In this document: positions 7,813-18,650 of the stretch, one piece after another
How the letters are laid out: each line of letters begins with the position of its first letter
Position numbering within the stretch: position 1 is the stretch's first letter
Assembly: GCA_016219375.1 (NCBI GenBank)
Contig: JACRNC010000015.1
Coordinates: 248,001-312,000 of the forward strand
Length of the DNA: 64,000 bases
Direction of reading: 5' to 3'
Origin: Burkholderiales bacterium
Lineage (GTDB): Bacteria > Pseudomonadota > Gammaproteobacteria > Burkholderiales > Burkholderiaceae_C
Position numbers and translations under genes: made by a program
Notes under the pieces: generated by a model
The model's database searches: none
The model's input: the letters and a program-made list of their open reading frames with translations, nothing else
What the model was told of the DNA's origin: nothing

Positions 7813-9015
7813 TCAGCTGATGTAGTTCATCAGCGACATGCGCTGCACCAGAGAGTACGCCTGCAGCGCGGCGTTGTAGCCGGTCTGCTGGTTCTGGAAG
7901 TCGGAGATGGCCTGCACCATGTCCAGGTCCTCGGCATTGGACTTCTCGGTCTTGGCGGCGAGCTTCTGCGCGTCCAGCCGGTCGGTCACGCCGTCCAGCC
8001 GGTTGAGCGTCTCGCCCACGGCCGAGCGGGCGGAGGCGACGTTGTTGGTCACCGAGTCGATGTCGCGCAGGCCCTGGTTGATGGCCTGCTTGACCTGGCC
8101 ATCGGGTGCGGAGGCGTCGCTCAGCGTGGCGATGGCCGCGTCCAGCGCGTCGAAGACGCTCAGCGACTTGTCCGACGGCGCGACCGAGAACTCGTCGCCG
8201 TTGGCCGGCTCGCCCTGGATGGTCAGCGACATGCCGTCCAGCGCGATGCTCTTGCCCGACGTGTAGGGCGCGCCGCTGACCAGCGTGGTGCCGGCGGTGT
8301 TGTCCAGCACGCTGTAGGTGGTGACGGCCGGTGAGCCGCTGACGCTGAACTGGATGCTGTAGTCGTGGCCGGTGATGGCCGAGGGGTTGGTGACGCTGCC
8401 GGCGTCGATCCAGGCGCTGCCGTTCTGCACGGTGGCGGCCGTCTCGAAGACGCCGTTGCCGCTGCTGGCCTGCAGCCACACGGCCCGGCCGTCGGTGGTC
8501 AGCGGCACCGGCTCGCCGGCGTTGGCCTGGTTATTGCCGCCCTGGCCGATGTAGTCGACGCCGCCCACGGTGTCGACGAACGGCGGGGCCGACGAGCCCT
8601 GGCCGCCGAAGAGGTAGCCGCCAGCGCCGTCCGAGCGGTTGGCCGTGGCGAAGAGCTGCTCGCGGATCTGCTGCAGCTTGGTGGCCAGCGCGTCGCGCTC
8701 GGCGGGGGTGTAGGTGCCGTTGCCGGCCTGCACCATCGTCTCGCGCGCGGTCTGCAGCAGGTCCACCGCCTGGCCCAGCGCGCTTTCGGTCAGCGTCATC
8801 ACGTTGCGGCTGGTGTCGGCGGTGCGCTGGTCGGCCTCGGCGCGGCTGATCAGGGCGGCGGCGCGCTCGGCCCGCGCGGCGGCCACGGGGTCGTCGCTGG
8901 GCTTGCTCACGCGCTTGCCGGTGGTCATCTGGCCCTGCACATCGACCATGTCCTGCTGCCGGCGCTGCAGGGTGGCGATGGCCGAGTCGTAGCTGTAGGC
9001 GGTGGCGATTCTCAT
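7813..9015 (-). CDS. flgL: Flagellar hook-associated protein 3
   Basis: MRIATAYSYDSAIATLQRRQQDMVDVQGQMTTGKRVSKPSDDPVAAARAERAAALI...; position next to flgK. Confidence 0.95.
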   Translation of the reverse strand: MRIATAYSYDSAIATLQRRQQDMVDVQGQMTTGKRVSKPSDDPVAAARAERAAALISRAEADQRTADTSRNVMTLTESALGQAVDLLQTARETMVQAGNGTYTPAERDALATKLQQIREQLFATANRSDGAGGYLFGGQGSSAPPFVDTVGGVDYIGQGGNNQANAGEPVPLTTDGRAVWLQASSGNGVFETAATVQNGSAWIDAGSVTNPSAITGHDYSIQFSVSGSPAVTTYSVLDNTAGTTLVSGAPYTSGKSIALDGMSLTIQGEPANGDEFSVAPSDKSLSVFDALDAAIATLSDASAPDGQVKQAINQGLRDIDSVTNNVASARSAVGETLNRLDGVTDRLDAQKLAAKTEKSNAEDLDMVQAISDFQNQQTGYNAALQAYSLVQRMSLMNYIS

Positions 9016-9054
9016 GGTGGTGTCCGGTCAGGCGTGCGGAGCGTGGGGCGGCCT

Positions 9055-11043
9055 TCAGCCGCCCAGGCTCAGCAGCGTGTCGAAGATCTTCTGCGCGGTC
9101 TGCAGCACCTTGGCCGCGGCCTGGTAGCTCTGCTGGAACTGGATCAGCCGGGCAGCTTCCTCGTCGAGGTTGACGCCGGTCTCGTTGGAGACCGCGGCCT
9201 CGGCCTCGGAGGCGATGGAGCCGGAGATCTCGGCCATGCCGCTGGCGCTCTGCACGCGCACGCCGATGTCGGACATGGCCTGGGCATAGGCGCCGGTGAC
9301 GGTCTCGCCCGGCGCGAAGGAGCCGCCGCCCAGGTCCTGGCGGCCGACGAAGCCCTCGTCGCGCAGCGCCAGCATGGCTGCGGCATTGCCGTTGTTGGTC
9401 GTCCAGTAGTCGTTGGGCGCGACCGAGATGCGGTCGCCGGTGGCCGGCACGCCGTTGAGCGACAGCTGCCACTGGTTGGCACCGTCGTTGTAGGTGATGG
9501 GCGAGCCGGCGCTCCAGGTGCCGGTGGCCAGCGGCACGTCCGACGCGCTGGGCGGCAGGGTGACGCTGGCGTCATAGATGGCGTAGGTGGCGCTGCTGCC
9601 CGAGGTGCCGTTGAAGTAGACGTTGACGCTGGAGAAGCTGCCGCTGGGCGCGGTGCCCAGGGCCAGCGAGGCCACCGTGGCCGTGCCGGCATTGGCCGTG
9701 GCCGGCGTGGCCACGATGGGCGAGGCCGCGGCGATGCCGGTGGGGTCATCGAGCACGCGCTGCAGGCTGGCCGCGGCGGTGGCCACCGGCTGCAGCAGGA
9801 ACCGGTCGGTGGCGCCCATGCCCCCGGCCGGCGTGGCGACGTTGAGCGTCAGGCCGTCGAAGGTGTCGCCGCTGGCCAGCGTGAACTGCTTGTTGTCCGA
9901 CAGCCGCGTGACCGTGTACTGCCCGGCGGTGGTGCCGGGCTCCAGCCGGTAGTCGCTGGCCTGCAGCTGCGTGGCATCGGAGATGCTCAGGCTGACGCTG
10001 GAGGCCGCCGCGCCGGTGGCATTGGTGGAGGCGGGCAGCACGCGCGGCTGGGCCTCGCTGAAGATGGCGTCGCCATAGTGCTTGGGCGTGCGCAGGTCCA
10101 GGCCGTAGCTCTGCTGCTGGTTGACGCGCGAGGCAAACGCCGCGGCGATCTGGCCGAGCATGTTGCGCGCGTCCACCAGGTCCTTGTCCTGGAAGCCCAG
10201 CAGCCCGGCGATGGTGCCGCCGGCCTGCATCACGCTGTCGTCCAGCGTGCGCACGCCGCCGGACTCCTGGATGCCGATGCGGCTCTTGCTGGCATCAAAC
10301 GTGTCGGGCACCACCTGCAGCGTCTCGGCCTGGTTGCCCAGCACCAGGCGCTGGCTGCCGCCGATGAAGACGCCCAGCGTGCCGTCCTCGGCCGCGATGG
10401 TGGTCACCTGCACGTACTCGCTGAGGTCGTTGATCAGCGTGTCGCGCTGGTCGAGCAGGTCGTTGGGGGTGTGCTCCGAGCCGCGGTAGGAGGCGATCTG
10501 CTGGTTGACCTTGGCGATCTGGGCCGCCAGGCGGTTGACCTGGTCCACCGAGTTCTTCAGGTCGGCATTGACGCCGGCCTGCAGCGTGTCGATCTGGCTG
10601 CCGGCCGAGCGCATGCGCGAGGCGAACTCCTCGGCGCGCGACAGCACCACCTGGCGGGCGGAGGTGTCCTTGGGCTGGGTGGCGACGTCGGCAAAGGCGT
10701 TGAGCACCTCCTGCCCGGCCTGGCCGATGCTGGAGCTGCCGGTGGTGAAGAGCTTCTCCAGCTGGGTGAGCTGGCTCTCCAGCGTGGTGTCGGCCGCGGC
10801 CTGCGAGCGGGTGAGCGCCGCCTCGCGCGTGAGAAAGGCGTTGGACGAGCGCACCACCGTCTGCACCTGCACGCCGTTGCCGTAGAAGCCGGCGCCGGTG
10901 TACTGGCCGCCGGAGCTGGCCAGCTGCACCTCCTGGCGCGAGTAGCCCGGCGTGTTGACGTTGCTGATGTTGTTGCCGATGGTCTGCAGCACCGCCTGGT
11001 TGGCGGCCATCGCCCGGGTGCCGATGTTCAGCAGGGAAGGCAT
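9055..11043 (-). CDS. flgK: Flagellar hook-associated protein 1
   Basis: MPSLLNIGTRAMAANQAVLQTIGNNISNVNTPGYSRQEVQL...; C-term 'ETGVNLDEEAARLIQFQQSYQAAAKVLQTAQKIFDTLLSL'. Confidence 0.97.
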   Translation of the reverse strand: MPSLLNIGTRAMAANQAVLQTIGNNISNVNTPGYSRQEVQLASSGGQYTGAGFYGNGVQVQTVVRSSNAFLTREAALTRSQAAADTTLESQLTQLEKLFTTGSSSIGQAGQEVLNAFADVATQPKDTSARQVVLSRAEEFASRMRSAGSQIDTLQAGVNADLKNSVDQVNRLAAQIAKVNQQIASYRGSEHTPNDLLDQRDTLINDLSEYVQVTTIAAEDGTLGVFIGGSQRLVLGNQAETLQVVPDTFDASKSRIGIQESGGVRTLDDSVMQAGGTIAGLLGFQDKDLVDARNMLGQIAAAFASRVNQQQSYGLDLRTPKHYGDAIFSEAQPRVLPASTNATGAAASSVSLSISDATQLQASDYRLEPGTTAGQYTVTRLSDNKQFTLASGDTFDGLTLNVATPAGGMGATDRFLLQPVATAAASLQRVLDDPTGIAAASPIVATPATANAGTATVASLALGTAPSGSFSSVNVYFNGTSGSSATYAIYDASVTLPPSASDVPLATGTWSAGSPITYNDGANQWQLSLNGVPATGDRISVAPNDYWTTNNGNAAAMLALRDEGFVGRQDLGGGSFAPGETVTGAYAQAMSDIGVRVQSASGMAEISGSIASEAEAAVSNETGVNLDEEAARLIQFQQSYQAAAKVLQTAQKIFDTLLSLGG

Positions 11044-11058
11044 GTCGGGTCCTCAGGC

Positions 11059-12177
11059 TCAGGCCAGGCTGCGCTGCAGCCGCGCGGCGGTGTTGATGAC
11101 GCGCGTGAGCTTGTCGGCATAGGCCGGGTCGGTGGCATAGCCGCCGCGCTGCAGGCCCTGGGCATAGCGGCGGGCGTCGTCGGCATTGGCCACGGCGCCG
11201 GCATAGCGCTGGTTCTGCGTCAGCAGCTGCGCGTGGTCGCGGAAGGCCTCCTCGGCCGAGTCGTAGGCGCGGAAGCGCGCCGTCACCTTGCGCGGCACGC
11301 CGTTGATGTATTCGGTGGTCGTCACCTCGGCCACCTTGCCGCTCCAGCCGGCGCCGGCCTTGATGCCGAAGAGGTTGTGGCTGGGCGTGCCGTCCTTCAT
11401 GCGGATCTGGTGGCGGCCCCAGCCGGTCTCGTGCGCGGCCTGGCCGATCAGGTGGGCGGCGGGGATGCCGGTCTCGGCCTCCACCTTGCGCGCGGCATCC
11501 AGGTGCTGGCGCACGAAGGCCTGGGCCGGGCGCAGGTGGGGCTGGACGTCGCTGCCGGATGCGGTGGCCGCGGTGCCGGTGGCCGACGCGGCCCCAGCGG
11601 TTGCACTGCCGGCTGAGTTGCTGGGTGCGTTGGCCGCTGCCGCGGGTGCCGCGGCGGCAGCGGCGGCGCTGCGTGCAGCCAGCGCGGCGGTGGAGAGCGT
11701 CAGCTCGCTGCCCAGGCGCGTGGCGGCGCGCGAGCCGGACAGCGTGCCGGGGGCGGCCACGGGCAGGCTGCCGTCGGCGTTCAGCGCCATCGGGCCGCGC
11801 GCGGCTGCATCCACCGTGGACGTGCTGCCGCCCAGGCCGCGGCTGAGCTGGCGCTCGATGGCCTGCGACAGCCCGTTGGGCAGCCCGGTCATGCGGGTGG
11901 CGTATTCCTTGTCGAGCAGCTCGGTGCCCAGCTCGGAGCCGGAGTTGTCCATCATGCCGCTGCTCATCGTGGAGGCGCGCATGCTCTTCATCAGCTCCTG
12001 CATGAACAGGCCTTCGAGCTGGCGCGCCGCCGCGGCGGTGGCGGCCTTGGGGTCGCGCCCGGCGGCGGCCTTCAGCGCATCCAGCGAGCGCGTGTCCGTG
12101 GACAGCCCGGAGAGCTGCGTGGACATGCCGCCGGCCAGCGCGGCGGTGGGTAGGGCGGACGAGCGGTCCAGCGCCAT
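11059..12177 (-). CDS. flgJ: Flagellar rod assembly protein / peptidoglycan hydrolase
   Basis: N-term rod domain 'AARQLEGLFMQELMKSMRAST', C-term glucosaminidase 'HLIGQAAHETGWGRHQIRMKDGTPSHNLFGIKAG'. Confidence 0.95.
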   Translation of the reverse strand: MALDRSSALPTAALAGGMSTQLSGLSTDTRSLDALKAAAGRDPKAATAAAARQLEGLFMQELMKSMRASTMSSGMMDNSGSELGTELLDKEYATRMTGLPNGLSQAIERQLSRGLGGSTSTVDAAARGPMALNADGSLPVAAPGTLSGSRAATRLGSELTLSTAALAARSAAAAAAAPAAAANAPSNSAGSATAGAASATGTAATASGSDVQPHLRPAQAFVRQHLDAARKVEAETGIPAAHLIGQAAHETGWGRHQIRMKDGTPSHNLFGIKAGAGWSGKVAEVTTTEYINGVPRKVTARFRAYDSAEEAFRDHAQLLTQNQRYAGAVANADDARRYAQGLQRGGYATDPAYADKLTRVINTAARLQRSLA

Positions 12178-12178
12178 G

Positions 12179-13306
12179 TCAGATCACCTCGAGCTCCGCA
12201 TTGAGCGAGCCGGCGGCCTTCATCGCCTGCAGGATGGCCAGCAGGTCTTGCGGGTTGGCGCCCAGCGCGTTCAAGGCGCGCACCACGTCGGTCAGCTTGC
12301 TGCCGGCCGGCACGTTGATCAGCGAGCCCGGGTCCTGCTTGACGGCGATGTCGGCCTTCTCGCCCACCACCGTCTGGCCGCCGGACAGCGGCCCGGGCTG
12401 GCTGATGACCGGCGTGGAGCTGATGGTGACCGACAGGTTGCCGTGGGCCACCGCGCAGGGGCCCAGGGTGACCGCCTGGTTCATCACGATGGAGCCGGTG
12501 CGGGCGTTGATCACCACGCGGGCGGCGGGCGCGGCGCGGTCGATGTTGAGGTTCTCGATGTCGGCCAGGAAGGCGACGCGCGACTGCGCATCGCCCGGCA
12601 TGGCCACGCGCACCGTGCGGCCGTCCTGCGCCTGGGCCACCTCACGGCCGGCCTTGGTGTTGATGGCCCGGGCCACGTCGCGCGCGGTGTTGAAGTCGTC
12701 GGACTGCAGGTCGAGCTGGATGCTGTCGCCGCGCAGCCAGGGCGTGGGCACGGCGCGCTCCACCGTGGCGCCGGCGGGGATGCGGCCGGCGTTGAGCTGG
12801 TTGATCTGCACCTTGGAGCCCCCGGCGCTGGCACCGGCGCCGCCGATCACCACGTTGCCCTGGGCCAGGGCGTAGATCTGGCCGTCCGCGCCCTTGAGCG
12901 GCGTGGCGATGAGCGTGCCGCCGCGCAGCGACTTGGCATTGCCCAGGGACGAGACGTTGATGTCGATGGCCTGACCCGGCTGGGCAAAGGCCGGCAGCTG
13001 GGCGGTGACCATCACCGCGGCCACGTTGCGCAGCTGCATGGCCGTGCCGGGCGGCACGGTGATGCCCATCTGCTGCAGCATGGCGTTGACGCTCTGCGTG
13101 GTGAAGGGCGTCTGCGTGGTCTGGTCGCCGGTGCCGTCCAGGCCCACGACCAGGCCGTAGCCCACCAGCTGGTTGGGGCGCACGCCCTGCACGCTGGCGA
13201 TCTCCTTGATGCGCACGGCGGCTGCCGGGGCGGGCCACAGGCCGGCGCAGGCGGCGGCCAGCGCGGCGGTGGCGATCAGGAGGCGGGGAGCTTGGTAGGT
13301 CTTCAT
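12179..13306 (-). CDS. flgI: Flagellar P-ring protein
   Basis: '[51 protein letters not shown]'. Confidence 0.97.
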   Translation of the reverse strand: MKTYQAPRLLIATAALAAACAGLWPAPAAAVRIKEIASVQGVRPNQLVGYGLVVGLDGTGDQTTQTPFTTQSVNAMLQQMGITVPPGTAMQLRNVAAVMVTAQLPAFAQPGQAIDINVSSLGNAKSLRGGTLIATPLKGADGQIYALAQGNVVIGGAGASAGGSKVQINQLNAGRIPAGATVERAVPTPWLRGDSIQLDLQSDDFNTARDVARAINTKAGREVAQAQDGRTVRVAMPGDAQSRVAFLADIENLNIDRAAPAARVVINARTGSIVMNQAVTLGPCAVAHGNLSVTISSTPVISQPGPLSGGQTVVGEKADIAVKQDPGSLINVPAGSKLTDVVRALNALGANPQDLLAILQAMKAAGSLNAELEVI

Positions 13307-13354
13307 GGGGCACTCGCGAGCAGCATGCTGCCGTTGTGCCCATTGTTGAAAAAC

Positions 13355-14038
13355 TTAAAGCGGCAGAACGCTCAAAAAGAATCGCTGCACCCAGCCTATT
13401 TCGTTGGCGTCGGCCTGGGCGCCGCGGCCGCGGTGCTCCAGCCGCACGTTGGCGATGGCGGTGGAGGCCACGGTGTTGCCGGCCTGGATGGCGCGCGGGT
13501 CCACCTGGCCGGAGAAGCGCAGCACGTCCACGTTGCGGTTCACGCCGATCTGCTTCTCGCCGGCGATCACCAGGTGGCCGTTGGGCAGCACCTCGATCAC
13601 GGTGGCGGTGATCGTGCCGGAGAAGTTGTTGGAGTTCTGCGTCGAGCCCTTGCCGTCGAAGGTGTTGCTGGTGCTGGCCTGGGCCGTGGCCTTGGCCGCG
13701 TTCAGGCCGATGCCGGGCAGAGCGCTGATGCCCGCATCGATGGAGCCCTGCTTGTCGATCTTGCTGGTGGAGCTCTGGCTGGCCGAGATCTGCTCGGTGA
13801 TGCGCACCGTGATGGTGTCGCCCACCACGCGGGCACGGTGGTCCTCGAACATAGGCCGGTAGCCGGCCGTCTGGAAGATGGAGCCGGTGGGCTCGCCGGC
13901 CGGCGCCGGCGCGGGCGGGCGCATGCTGGTGGGCTGGGCCACGTCCACGCTGGGGTTGATGCGGTCGCTGACGGTGGCGCAGCCGGCCAGGGCGGCGGCC
14001 AGCAGCAGGGCGGCAGGGCGGGACAGGCAGGGATGCAT
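13355..14038 (-). CDS. flgH: Flagellar L-ring protein (lipoprotein)
   Basis: 'LAGCATVSD' lipobox, 'GSIFQTAGYRPMFEDHRARVVGDTITVRITE'; start placed at MHPCLS. Confidence 0.95.
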   Translation of the reverse strand: MHPCLSRPAALLLAAALAGCATVSDRINPSVDVAQPTSMRPPAPAPAGEPTGSIFQTAGYRPMFEDHRARVVGDTITVRITEQISASQSSTSKIDKQGSIDAGISALPGIGLNAAKATAQASTSNTFDGKGSTQNSNNFSGTITATVIEVLPNGHLVIAGEKQIGVNRNVDVLRFSGQVDPRAIQAGNTVASTAIANVRLEHRGRGAQADANEIGWVQRFFLSVLPL

Positions 14039-14115
14039 GGCGGCAGAGGGCAAAGGGCGTGGCACGGTTGCGCGGTCAGCCCCGCGCGGGCAGCGGGCGG
14101 GTCAGGCCCTGCGGC

Positions 14116-14898
14116 TTACAGCTGGCTCAGCCGCTGCAGCATCTGGTCGGAGGTCTGGATGGCCTTGGAGTTGAGCTCGTAGGCGCGCTGGGTCTGGATC
14201 ATGCTCACCAGCTCCTCCACCACGTTGACGTTGGAGGTCTCCACATAGCCCTGGGCCAGCGTGCCCAGGCCGTTGGTGCCCGGCGCGGCGCTGTTGGGCG
14301 TGCCGGAGGAGGCCGTCTCGATGTAGAGGTTCTCCCCGCGCGGCTCCAGGCCGGCCGGGTTGATGAAGTTGGCAATCTGGATCTGGCCCAGGTTCTGCGG
14401 CTCGGTCTGGCCGTCCACCGCGGCGGTCACCGTGCCGTCGTTGGCGATGGTGATGCTCTTGGTGTTGGCCGGCACCACGATGCCGGGCTGCAGCGCATAG
14501 CCGTTGTTGGTGACGATCTGGCCCTGCGAGTCGAGCTTGAACGAGCCGTCGCGCGTGTAGCCGGTGGTGCCGTCGGGCAGCGTGATCGGGAAGAAGCCGT
14601 TGCCCTGGATGGCCACGTCCAGCGCGTTGGTGGACTGCTGCAGGCTGCCCTGCGAGAACTCGCGCGTGGTGGCCACCGGGCGCACGCCCAGGCCCACCTG
14701 CAGGCCGCTGGGCAGGGTGGACTGCTCCGAGCTGTTGGCCCCGGTCTGGCGCAGCGTCTGGTACATCAGGTCTTCGAAGACCGCGTGCGAGCGCTTGTAG
14801 CCGTTGGTGGCGCTGTTGGCCAGGTTGTGCGAGATGTGGTCCAGCTGGATCTGCTGGGCCTCCATGCCCGACTTGGCGATCCATAGTGAGCGCATCAT
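14116..14898 (-). CDS. flgG: Flagellar distal rod protein
   Basis: [54 protein letters not shown].... Confidence 0.97.
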   Translation of the reverse strand: MMRSLWIAKSGMEAQQIQLDHISHNLANSATNGYKRSHAVFEDLMYQTLRQTGANSSEQSTLPSGLQVGLGVRPVATTREFSQGSLQQSTNALDVAIQGNGFFPITLPDGTTGYTRDGSFKLDSQGQIVTNNGYALQPGIVVPANTKSITIANDGTVTAAVDGQTEPQNLGQIQIANFINPAGLEPRGENLYIETASSGTPNSAAPGTNGLGTLAQGYVETSNVNVVEELVSMIQTQRAYELNSKAIQTSDQMLQRLSQL

Positions 14899-14935
14899 GG
14901 TGCGGTACTCCTTGTGAGCTTGGGGCGCGGGGCGA

Positions 14936-15664
14936 TCAGGTGGTGCTCAGCAGCCGGGAGGCCGCCTGCTCGTTGCTCTCGGCCGTCTTCATCAGCTTGG
15001 TCTGGGCCTCGAACTGGCGGGCCGCGGCGATCATGGCCACCATGGTCCCAACGGCCGAGACGTTGGAGCCCTCCAGCGCGCCGGGCGACACGCGGGCATT
15101 GGCGTCGGCATCCAGCGGGTCGCCGGTGCCGGTGCGGAACAGGCCGTCGTCGCCGCGCACCAGCTTTTCTTCGGGCGTGACCAGCTTGAGCCGGCCCACG
15201 GGGGTGGACGTGCCGTTGGCCTGGCGGGCGCTGACCGTGCCGTCGGACGCAATGGTCGGCGTGGTGTCCGGCGGCAGCACGATGGGGCCGCCGTCGCCCA
15301 TGACGGGCAGGCCCGAGGGCGTCACCAGCGTGCCCTGGTTATCGATGGAGAACGACCCGGCGCGGGTGTAGGCCTCGGTGCCGTCCAGGCCCTGCACGGC
15401 CAGCCAGGTGCGGCCCTGGGGTGCCACGTCCAGCGGCCGGTTGGTCACGGTGATGGCGCCGGCGCTGTCGTCGTAGCCGGTGGTCGTCTCCAGCGCATAG
15501 ACGCGGGTGGAGGCGCCGTCGCCGCGCACCGGCACGGCACGGAAGGCCTGCAGCTCGGCGCGGAAGCCCGTGGTCGAGACGTTGGCCAGGTTGGTGGACA
15601 GCACCTCCTGGCGCTCCATCGTCGCCTTGGCTCCCGTCATCGACAGGTAGATCATGCGGTCCAT
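14936..15664 (-). CDS. flgF: Flagellar proximal rod protein
   Basis: [41 protein letters not shown].... Confidence 0.95.
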   Translation of the reverse strand: MDRMIYLSMTGAKATMERQEVLSTNLANVSTTGFRAELQAFRAVPVRGDGASTRVYALETTTGYDDSAGAITVTNRPLDVAPQGRTWLAVQGLDGTEAYTRAGSFSIDNQGTLVTPSGLPVMGDGGPIVLPPDTTPTIASDGTVSARQANGTSTPVGRLKLVTPEEKLVRGDDGLFRTGTGDPLDADANARVSPGALEGSNVSAVGTMVAMIAAARQFEAQTKLMKTAESNEQAASRLLSTT

Positions 15665-15683
15665 GACTGGCCTGCCTCAGCGC

Positions 15684-16967
15684 TTAACGAAGGTTGACCA
15701 AGGTCTGCATGACCTGGTCTTCGGTCTTGATGGTCTGGGCGTTGGCCTGGTAGGCGCGCTGGGCCACGATCATGTTGACGAGCTCGCCGGTGAGGTCCAC
15801 GTTGCTTTCCTCCAGCGCGCCGGCCTGCAGCACGCCGAAGTTGCCGGTGCCCGGCACGCCCACGATCGGGTCGCCCGAGGTGTAGGTCATCGTCCACTCG
15901 TTGCCGCCCAGCGGCTGCAGCCCCTGCACGTTGGTGAAGTTGGCGATGGCGATCTGCGCGGCCGGGCGGGTCTGGCCGTTGGAGTAGCGCGCCAGCATCA
16001 CGCCGGAGGCGTCGATGCTCACGCCGGTGAGCTGGCCCGGGGCGTAGCCGTTCTGCGTCAGGTCGGTCACGCCGAAGGCCGAGCCGTATTGCGTGATGCT
16101 GCGCAGGTCGATCTGGATGCCGGAGATGGGCTCGCTGTCGCCGCCGGTGCTCAGCGTCACGGCCGGGATGGTCGGCAGGGTGAAGACGTTGTTGGCGCCG
16201 CCGCCGTTGATGTCGCTGGGGTTGCCGCCGGTGCTCGGGAAGGTCAGGCTGGCGATGGCCGCGGGCGTGGCGCCGCTGGGCACGTTCTCGCCGTTGGCCG
16301 TGGCGTACACGTCCCATTGGTCCGCGCCGGTCTTCTGGAAGTAGTAGGTCAGCGTCACCGGCTGGCCCTTGGCGTCGTAGACGGTCTGCGAGGTGGCGTT
16401 GTTGTAGGTGCTGGCGTCGGAGAAGTCGATCGGGTCGCCCGAGGCCAGCGGCGTGGCCGGCCGCACGCCGGCACGCGAGTCCAGCGTGGCCTCCATCGAG
16501 ATGGTGCCCGTCTGCTGCGGCGCCACGCCGCCGGTGGGCAGCTGCACGTCGCCGGGGTCGCCGCCCACCGGGTTGCCGTTGGCATCCAGCGCGTAGGCCT
16601 GCAGGCGGTGGCCCTCGTTGTTGACGATGTAGCCCTCGCGGTCGATCTTGAACTGGCCGTTGCGGGTGTAGACGTCCTGCTCGCCGTTGGCCACGATGAA
16701 GAAGCCGTTGCCGTTGATCGCCAGGTCCAGCGGGTTGCTGGTGGTGGAGATGTTGCCCTGCGTGAACTGCTGGGCCACGGCGGCCACGCGCACGCCGATG
16801 CCGGCCTGCTGCGCACCCGCGCCGCTCATCGAGTTGGCGTACATGTCCGCGAACTCCGCCCGGGCCGTCTTGGCGCCATAGGTGTTGGCATTGGCCACGT
16901 TGTTGCCGATCACCTCGAGGTTGCGGCTGGAGGCGTTCAGACCCGAGAGACCTTGCTGGAAGCCCAT
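15684..16967 (-). CDS. flgE: Flagellar hook protein
   Basis: MGFQQGLSGLNASSRNLEVIGNNVANANTYGAKTARAEFADMYA.... Confidence 0.97.
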   Translation of the reverse strand: MGFQQGLSGLNASSRNLEVIGNNVANANTYGAKTARAEFADMYANSMSGAGAQQAGIGVRVAAVAQQFTQGNISTTSNPLDLAINGNGFFIVANGEQDVYTRNGQFKIDREGYIVNNEGHRLQAYALDANGNPVGGDPGDVQLPTGGVAPQQTGTISMEATLDSRAGVRPATPLASGDPIDFSDASTYNNATSQTVYDAKGQPVTLTYYFQKTGADQWDVYATANGENVPSGATPAAIASLTFPSTGGNPSDINGGGANNVFTLPTIPAVTLSTGGDSEPISGIQIDLRSITQYGSAFGVTDLTQNGYAPGQLTGVSIDASGVMLARYSNGQTRPAAQIAIANFTNVQGLQPLGGNEWTMTYTSGDPIVGVPGTGNFGVLQAGALEESNVDLTGELVNMIVAQRAYQANAQTIKTEDQVMQTLVNLR

Positions 16968-17025
16968 GATGTGTTCCTTGTGCGGACGGGGAGAAGTGAT
17001 GCGGTGATGCGGTTGCCGGCGGCGC

Positions 17026-17682
17026 TCAGGCCACCGACTTGACCTTGCTGTAGGCCAGCGAGCCGTTGTTCTGCAGCTGCAGGGTCAGGCTGCCGGATTC
17101 ATTGGAGACCGAGGTCACCTGGTCCACGTTCAGCGGCGTGGCCGTGACCGAGGTGCTGCCGTTCTTGGCGACGACCTGGAAGGTGACGCCGTCGGTGCCC
17201 ACGCCGCTGGAGGGCTCCCAGGTGAAGCCGTGCTGGCCGGCGTCCAGGCCGCCCAGGTCGATGGTGTCGATCACCGCGCCGCTGGCCGACAGCACCTCCA
17301 CCTGCACCGACGACGCCTTGCCCGCCAGCTCGAAGCCGGCGCTGGCCGTGCCGTCGTCGCCGGCGACGAGCTTGTTGCCCTCCACCAGCACGCTGCGGCC
17401 CACCAGTGCGGCGCCCTGCAGCAGCTGGCTCTGGGTGAAGCTGTCGCCCAGCGTGGTCATGGTCTTGTTGAGCTGCGCGATGCCGCTGACCGTGTTGATC
17501 TGCGCCATCTGCGTGGTGACCTGCGCGTTGTCCATCGGATTGAGCGGGTCCTGGTTCTTCATCTGCGCCACCAGCAGCTTGAGGAAGCGGTCGGCGGTGG
17601 CGTCCACCGTGCTCTGGTTGCTGGTCGTCGTCGTGGTCGATGACGTGCTGGTCGTGCTGGTGGTGCTGCTGACGGCGGCCAT
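17026..17682 (-). CDS. flgD: Flagellar hook-capping protein
   Basis: 'ADRFLKLLVAQMKNQDPLNPMDNAQVTTQMAQINTVSGIAQLN'. Confidence 0.96.
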   Translation of the reverse strand: MAAVSSTTSTTSTSSTTTTTSNQSTVDATADRFLKLLVAQMKNQDPLNPMDNAQVTTQMAQINTVSGIAQLNKTMTTLGDSFTQSQLLQGAALVGRSVLVEGNKLVAGDDGTASAGFELAGKASSVQVEVLSASGAVIDTIDLGGLDAGQHGFTWEPSSGVGTDGVTFQVVAKNGSTSVTATPLNVDQVTSVSNESGSLTLQLQNNGSLAYSKVKSVA

Positions 17683-17725
17683 GATGTGCTCTGGGGTGTG
17701 TGCGGCGGTTCAGTGGGTGGGGCGA

Positions 17726-18130
17726 TCAGGAGCCCATCTGCAGCGTCTTCATCAGCAGGCTCTTGGCGGTGTTCATCACTTCGATGTTGTTCTGGTAGGA
17801 GCGCGAGGCCGAGATCATGTTGACCATCTCCTCCACCGCGTTGACGTTGCTGTAGGTGACGTAGCCGCTGGCATCGGCCGCCGGGTGGGCCGGGTCGTGC
17901 ACGCGGCGGCCGGGGGCCTGGGATTCGCTGATCTGCGACACCTTGACGCCGGCCGCTCCCACCGAGCCCATCAGCTCGGTCTGGAAGACCACCTGGCGCG
18001 CCTTGTAGGCCGAGCCGTCCGGGCCGGCCACGGTGTCGGCATTGGCCAGGTTGGAGGCCACGGTGTTGAGCCGCTGCGACTGCGCGCTGACCGCGCTGCC
18101 GGCGATGTTGAAGATGTTGAACATCGACAT
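17726..18130 (-). CDS. flgC: Flagellar proximal rod protein
   Basis: MSMFNIFNIAGSAVSAQSQRLNTVASNLANADTVAGPDG.... Confidence 0.96.
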   Translation of the reverse strand: MSMFNIFNIAGSAVSAQSQRLNTVASNLANADTVAGPDGSAYKARQVVFQTELMGSVGAAGVKVSQISESQAPGRRVHDPAHPAADASGYVTYSNVNAVEEMVNMISASRSYQNNIEVMNTAKSLLMKTLQMGS

Positions 18131-18149
18131 GGCGAGGCTCCTTCAGGGC

Positions 18150-18650
18150 TTACGGCTGCCCGGTGATGGCGGTGAGCATGGTCTTCACCGAGCCGTTGAT
18201 GAAGCGCAGCGTGGCTTCGTACTTGACGGTGTTGTCCGCGAAGCTGGCGCGCTCGCGGTCCATGTCCACGGTGTTGCTGTCCAGGCTGGTCTGGCTGTTG
18301 CGCGCGTAGAGCAGCCTGGGGTCGGTGGCCAGGCCGCTGGCCGTGCCGCCGCCCAGGTGGCGGGCGTTGGTCGCGGCCGGGGCCAGCGAGGCGGTGGAAA
18401 CCGACGAGACGGACGCCGCCGCCGCCGCGGTGGGCAGGCTGGTGGCCACGGCCTGGCCGGCGACGCTGCGCTGGCCGATGCTGCGCGCGCCGGTGGCCTG
18501 GCTCAGCGCCTGCGCGAAGTCGAAATCCTTGGCCTGGTAGCCCGGCGTGTCGGCGTTGGCGATGTTGCTGGCGATCAGGCGCTGGCGCTCGGAGCGCAGC
18601 TCCAGGGCCTTGGCCTGGAAGTCCAGCGATTGGGTCAGTCGGTCCAGCAT
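18150..18650 (-). CDS. flgB: Flagellar proximal rod protein
   Basis: MLDRLTQSLDFQAKALELRSERQRLIASNIANADTPGYQAKDFDFAQAL...; start placed at 18650. Confidence 0.95.
   Translation of the reverse strand: MLDRLTQSLDFQAKALELRSERQRLIASNIANADTPGYQAKDFDFAQALSQATGARSIGQRSVAGQAVATSLPTAAAAASVSSVSTASLAPAATNARHLGGGTASGLATDPRLLYARNSQTSLDSNTVDMDRERASFADNTVKYEATLRFINGSVKTMLTAITGQP

Noticed and set aside
8365-11616. 1083-aa plus-strand ORF across flgL/flgK
   Set aside because: Antisense shadow of clearly recognisable flagellar genes; G/H/R/A-rich translation without domains, typical of high-GC DNA.
11288-14182. 964-aa plus-strand ORF across flgJ-flgI-flgH
   Set aside because: Antisense to intact flgJ, flgI and flgH; no motifs.
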